Assembly (NCBI GenBank): GCA_018806915.1
Contig: JAGKQI010000057.1
Span: 62,001 to 126,000, forward strand
DNA: 64,000 bases
Reading direction: 5' to 3'
Source: Phytophthora colocasiae
Taxonomy: Eukaryota > Oomycota > Peronosporomycetes > Peronosporales > Peronosporaceae
Position numbers and translations under genes: made by a program. The notes under the pieces are model-generated. The model made no database searches, was not told the DNA's origin, and worked only from the letters and a program-made list of their open reading frames with translations. Of the stretch, positions 60,987 to 64,000 are shown one piece after another (the stretch's first letter is position 1; every line of letters begins with the position of its first letter).

Positions 60987-61425
60987 GAATTGAGATGTAC
61001 TTTGTACTGGTAGTTGATCAGCTACTCAGTAGAGGAAAACAAGTGTGCAGTCCAAGGCAAGTCGGAAAGTGAAGCGACGTTCACTAGGTAGTAAGTTAGC
61101 TACTAGGACGAGGACCACCGGTATCCGTGCTTGAATACGATGATATTAACAACTTCACCTCGATGATTCAGTCATTATGTGCTGAGCAGAACTAGACCCA
61201 GGCACGTGTCGAGGAGGAATATCTGACACCTTCATCGTAATTTACACTGCAAATGATCGAACAACACCGCCAGTAAAAGCTGTTCAAGTACACAAAAGTT
61301 TTGCATTGGACGCATGCAACCAGGGGGCACGTGTGCTTCAGAAGTTGCCTCCAATAAAGTACGAATTTCCGTTTAAATACGACAAAATTATATCGCTGGT
61401 TCAGATAACTTACAGGACGACGACC
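60987..61425. other. Divergent promoter region
   Basis: 440 bp between the mucin-like gene (minus) and the BMT5-like gene (plus). No perfect initiator was found on either side; minus-strand CTCAATTC 5 nt before the mucin-like ATG is a weak candidate. No other gene is seen. Confidence 0.4.
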
Positions 61426-62758
61426 ATGGCCAAGAAGTCCCAAGCAGACAAGAACAAGCGTCGTCGCCAGGACAAAGTGCGTCTTGAATGAGTAGAAAAA
61501 GCTCTTGACCTTTTCAACTGCAAAGCTCACGACCACAACCGCCTCTTTTTCTCCAATAGAAACATGCAGCTAATGGCTCGAACGCCGCAGCGCAACAGAT
61601 TCGAGCTGCCAAGTCGCAGACCAACGCCATTTTCTCGTTAACTGCGTCATCCAACCCAAATCCCAAGAATTTGGGTCCGTTCAGTGATCGCCAGCGCATT
61701 TTGGTGGTCGGAGATGGAGATTTTTCCTTCTCCCTGGCACTCGCCGTGTTCCTGGTAATCTATCTACTGAGAAGAACTGAGACTAATTCATTATCTACGA
61801 CTTCAAAACTAATACTGTGGCAATTTGTCTATAGGGAGGGAAGAATCTAGTCGCCACTTGCTACGACTCCAAGGTGGACCTGAAGGAAAAATACTCCAAC
61901 GCGTTGCTGAACTGCGATGCGTTGGAGACGGCAGGTGTACGAAACTCAATGAAATGTGTGGAAAAACTTTACTTTTTGTACTAACAACCAGTGAAATGCA
62001 CTACAGGCGGAGGTTCATTTCGATGTGGACGCGACGCACCTAGAGAACCAGAACTGGATGGATGGAGAGCAACCGTTCCAGTCAATCGTCTTTAACTTCC
62101 CACATCTTGGAGGTGCCACGGAGGAAGACGTAGCCAACAACCAGAAACTGCTGAGGGATTTCTTCTACTCGACACGACAGTACCTTCACCCTAGTCGTGG
62201 TCAGGTGTTGGTGTCATTGCGAAACACTTTATTCTACAACCGATGGAAGATTCAGGAACAGGCTGCAGCGAGCGGCTTCAAGTTGAAGCGGTAAGTAAAG
62301 AATTACGATGTAGAGAAGAAGTTTTTTACTCACTCCTGTGTGGTTTTACAGCACTGAGGTATTCAATGCCAGCATCTACTCGGGTTACGAGCCTCAACGC
62401 ACTCATCCAGCGTCATTCCGTGGAGATCCTCCCTCTACAACTGGAGCTCACTACTTCATCTTCACTCTGGACCAGAGTCTGCAAGTGACTGATCCACGGA
62501 ATAAAGTTTCAAAAGAGTCAAAGACCAGTGACTCTACTCGTGGCAACGCAGTGAAGAAGGTAAATTATTCATTGCTTTCTCTTTATTTTCTTCTGATTTA
62601 AGTTGTTACAGGCAGAGAAGAAGAAAGTGGCGGCTCCCCAGCAGCAATTGGCCTGTAAACCGTGTGGCCTCACGTTCCGAGACGTCAAGAAATACAACGG
62701 ACACATGAACTCGGCGAAACACGCCAAAAAGGTCAAGGCGCTCAAGAAGAAACACTAA
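61426..62758 (+). CDS. BMT5-like 25S rRNA uridine-N3 methyltransferase with zinc finger
   Basis: Six exons: 61426-61476, 61560-61754, 61835-61936, 62007-62290, 62352-62559 and 62612-62758; 328 aa. Residues 1-65 are basic. The Rossmann-fold methyltransferase domain (DUF2431/BMT5 type) begins RILVVGDGDFSFSLALA, the SAM-binding GDGDFSFS motif, then VDATHLE, IVFNFPHLGG and LVSLRNTLFYNRW. The C-terminus adds a C2H2 finger of the U1/matrin-like type (CKPCGLTFRDVKKYNGHMNSAKH) and a lysine-rich end. Yeast Bmt5 makes m3U2634 in 25S rRNA in the nucleolus; the same role is likely. The finger fusion differs from yeast. Exon 2 ends with a GTAATC donor; exon 3 needs the GTACGA donor to keep frame. Confidence 0.87.
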
Positions 62759-62771
62759 ACACAAATCATAG

Positions 62772-63788
62772 TTAGTCTTCGAGCTGAACGATGAGTTTAC
62801 CGACGTTCTCGCGTGCAAACATGCGGTCGATAGCGTCCGGAATGGATTCAAATCCCTTGTACTCGGTGGGATCTACCCCAGGCTTGAGTTTGCCTTCGTT
62901 GATGAGCTTCAGCAGTTTTGCTGTGTGCTCGGGAATGTGGTCCTCGAAATGAAACATGAAGAAGCCGCGGATAGACGCCGATTTCATGAGAATTTTCTCG
63001 TTCGCTTCCCACGATAGAAGCGGCGGCTTGGAGGCTTCCTCGTTGGTCTTGGACTCCAGCACTCGCGAAATAAAGCCGATCTTAATGATGCGACCACGAA
63101 CTGCGATGTTGTCAACCGCTGCACGAAACATCTCGCCCCCAATCGATTCGAAAACAATGTCCACTCCACCTGGATACTCCTTCTTGAGCACGTCACTTAC
63201 GTCTTCCTTGTTGTAGTTGATCACTCGGTCGCATCCGAGCTTCTTGAGGGCCTCCGCCTTCTCGTCGGAGCTGGTAGTGCCAATAACATGGTTACCTGCC
63301 AGCTTGGCGAGTTGCACCACGAATTGCCCCGTGCCACCAGCTGCTGCAGTCACGAGGACAGTCTCGTTCGACTTCATTTCTCCGAGGTACTCGAGACACA
63401 ACGACGCGGAGACACCGCCCACTGCCACCGGTAGAGCGTTCATCGTGAGCTCGGGAATCTTGATGGCAGCCGAAGCTGGAACTTCAACATACTCTGCGTA
63501 AGCCCCGAGTGTCTGGTACATGACGGCATCGCCCACCTGCACTGACTTGACATCCCCCCCTACCTCAGTTACAAGTCCTGCAGCTTCGACACCAGCGAAG
63601 AACGGCAGCTTGTCGTTATACATGCCGTTCGTGAGGTTGACGTCCGTTGAGTTGATTCCCAGGAAGCGGTTCTTCACGATGATGCTGTTCGGGCCTGCGG
63701 TGGGGAGTTCAGGGACTTCCACGATCTTCGTAGCGGCGCGGAAATCCTTAGACAGCTTCTGCACTTGAACAGCACGATAGGACGGCAT
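62772..63788 (-). CDS. Zinc-free MDR oxidoreductase (PTGR3/quinone-reductase-like)
   Basis: 338 aa, single exon, from the first ATG (an in-frame TTG lies upstream at 63857). The GroES-like N-terminal domain has FLGINSTDVNLTNGMY and PFFAGVEAAGLV. The NADPH-binding Rossmann motif is VLVTAAAGGTGQFVVQLAKL, then GTTSSDEKAEALKKLGCD, VFESIGGEMF and RGRIIKIGF. Zinc-ligand cysteines and histidines are absent, as in quinone oxidoreductase and prostaglandin reductase-3 (ZADH2) types. It likely reduces enones or quinones with NADPH; the substrate is unknown. Convergent with the BMT5-like gene, 13 bp apart, so the two messages must overlap at their 3' ends. Confidence 0.9.
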   Translation of the reverse strand: MPSYRAVQVQKLSKDFRAATKIVEVPELPTAGPNSIIVKNRFLGINSTDVNLTNGMYNDKLPFFAGVEAAGLVTEVGGDVKSVQVGDAVMYQTLGAYAEYVEVPASAAIKIPELTMNALPVAVGGVSASLCLEYLGEMKSNETVLVTAAAGGTGQFVVQLAKLAGNHVIGTTSSDEKAEALKKLGCDRVINYNKEDVSDVLKKEYPGGVDIVFESIGGEMFRAAVDNIAVRGRIIKIGFISRVLESKTNEEASKPPLLSWEANEKILMKSASIRGFFMFHFEDHIPEHTAKLLKLINEGKLKPGVDPTEYKGFESIPDAIDRMFARENVGKLIVQLED

Positions 63789-63862
63789 GGTTCGGTTGCT
63801 AGCAAGTCTGCGGAGGAGAGTGGAAGGCCTAATGGTAGTGTGATGTGTAGGAGGCAAAAGCC

Positions 63863-63869
63863 AAAGTGA
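63863..63869 (-). promoter_or_regulatory. Oomycete initiator of the MDR gene
   Basis: Minus-strand TCACTTT matches TCAYTYY. The predicted start 63867 is 79 nt before the ATG. Confidence 0.45.
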
Positions 63870-64000
63870 GGATCACTGTGAAGTTCACAGTGTGAACACG
63901 GGCCGTGTTTAACACGGTGTTAGCCCAGAAGGGAACACAATCAATGTGAGAAGCTGGCACCTACCATCGCAAATGATTTGTCTACTTCGATGTACATGTA

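Noticed and set aside
1..64000. CRISPR arrays, tRNA or rRNA genes, RXLR/crinkler effectors
   Set aside because: I looked for short regularly spaced repeats, cloverleaf-like segments and signal peptide plus RXLR or LFLAK motifs. None was found.
1..64000. U12-type introns
   Set aside because: Looked for ATATCC or GTATCC donors in the placed introns because of the ZCRB1 gene. All fit U2-type GT-AG.

Overview
The window is nuclear DNA of an oomycete, most likely Phytophthora or a close relative. Introns are short (about 45-100 bp), GT-AG, with CTAAC/CTAAT-type branch points. Many genes have the oomycete initiator (TCAYTYY, often continuing into a CAWTTT-like block) 20-80 nt before the ATG. Intergenic gaps are small. 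The gene set is eukaryotic: HECT ligase, VHS-GAT adaptor, PP2A B'' subunit, a bZIP with a START-like tail, and hAT, MULE and Ty3/gypsy-type transposons.

Layout. 1-198: first exon of a gene leaving the left edge. 565-24248: eleven almost identical minus-strand copies, about 2.285 kb each, of a 232-aa Ser/Ala/Asp/Lys-rich LEA/apolipoprotein-like gene. Beyond them lies a twelfth, diverged, head-to-head plus-strand copy (25332-26051), followed by a second type of LEA-like gene (26463-27946). 28-39.7 kb: compact housekeeping genes, namely a VHS-GAT (TOM1-like) adaptor, a small gene framed by a perfect 142-bp inverted repeat, a UBE3A-like HECT ligase, a ZCRB1/U11-U12-31K homologue, an MPP6-like RNA-exosome cofactor, a PP2A B'' subunit and a COA4-like CX9C protein.

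39753-51441: one complete hAT transposon with 17-bp terminal inverted repeats and a perfect 8-bp target duplication. It carries a transposase gene and a second, convergent coiled-coil ORF with its own oomycete promoter. The transposase gene is split by a 7.56-kb chromodomain Ty3/gypsy LTR retrotransposon (42571-50131) with near-identical 380-bp LTRs and a 5-bp target duplication. 52.6-56.7 kb: a MULE transposase and a SET-domain methyltransferase, convergent and together bracketed by a 12-bp direct repeat, so possibly one element. 57-64 kb: host genes again, namely a bZIP/START-like regulator, a sarcosine-oxidase-like flavoenzyme, a mucin-like surface protein, a BMT5-like rRNA methyltransferase with a zinc finger, and a zinc-free MDR oxidoreductase.

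The 0-28 kb block looks like a locus amplified for dosage of stress/desiccation-type proteins. The 39.7-56.7 kb block is a nest of transposons inserted into an otherwise gene-dense interval. Single-base indels in short homopolymers recur across the window (array copies, the small inverted-repeat gene, the retroelement), so some apparent frameshifts may be sequencing errors. All splice junctions and domain calls were made by eye from the sequence; no search was run.
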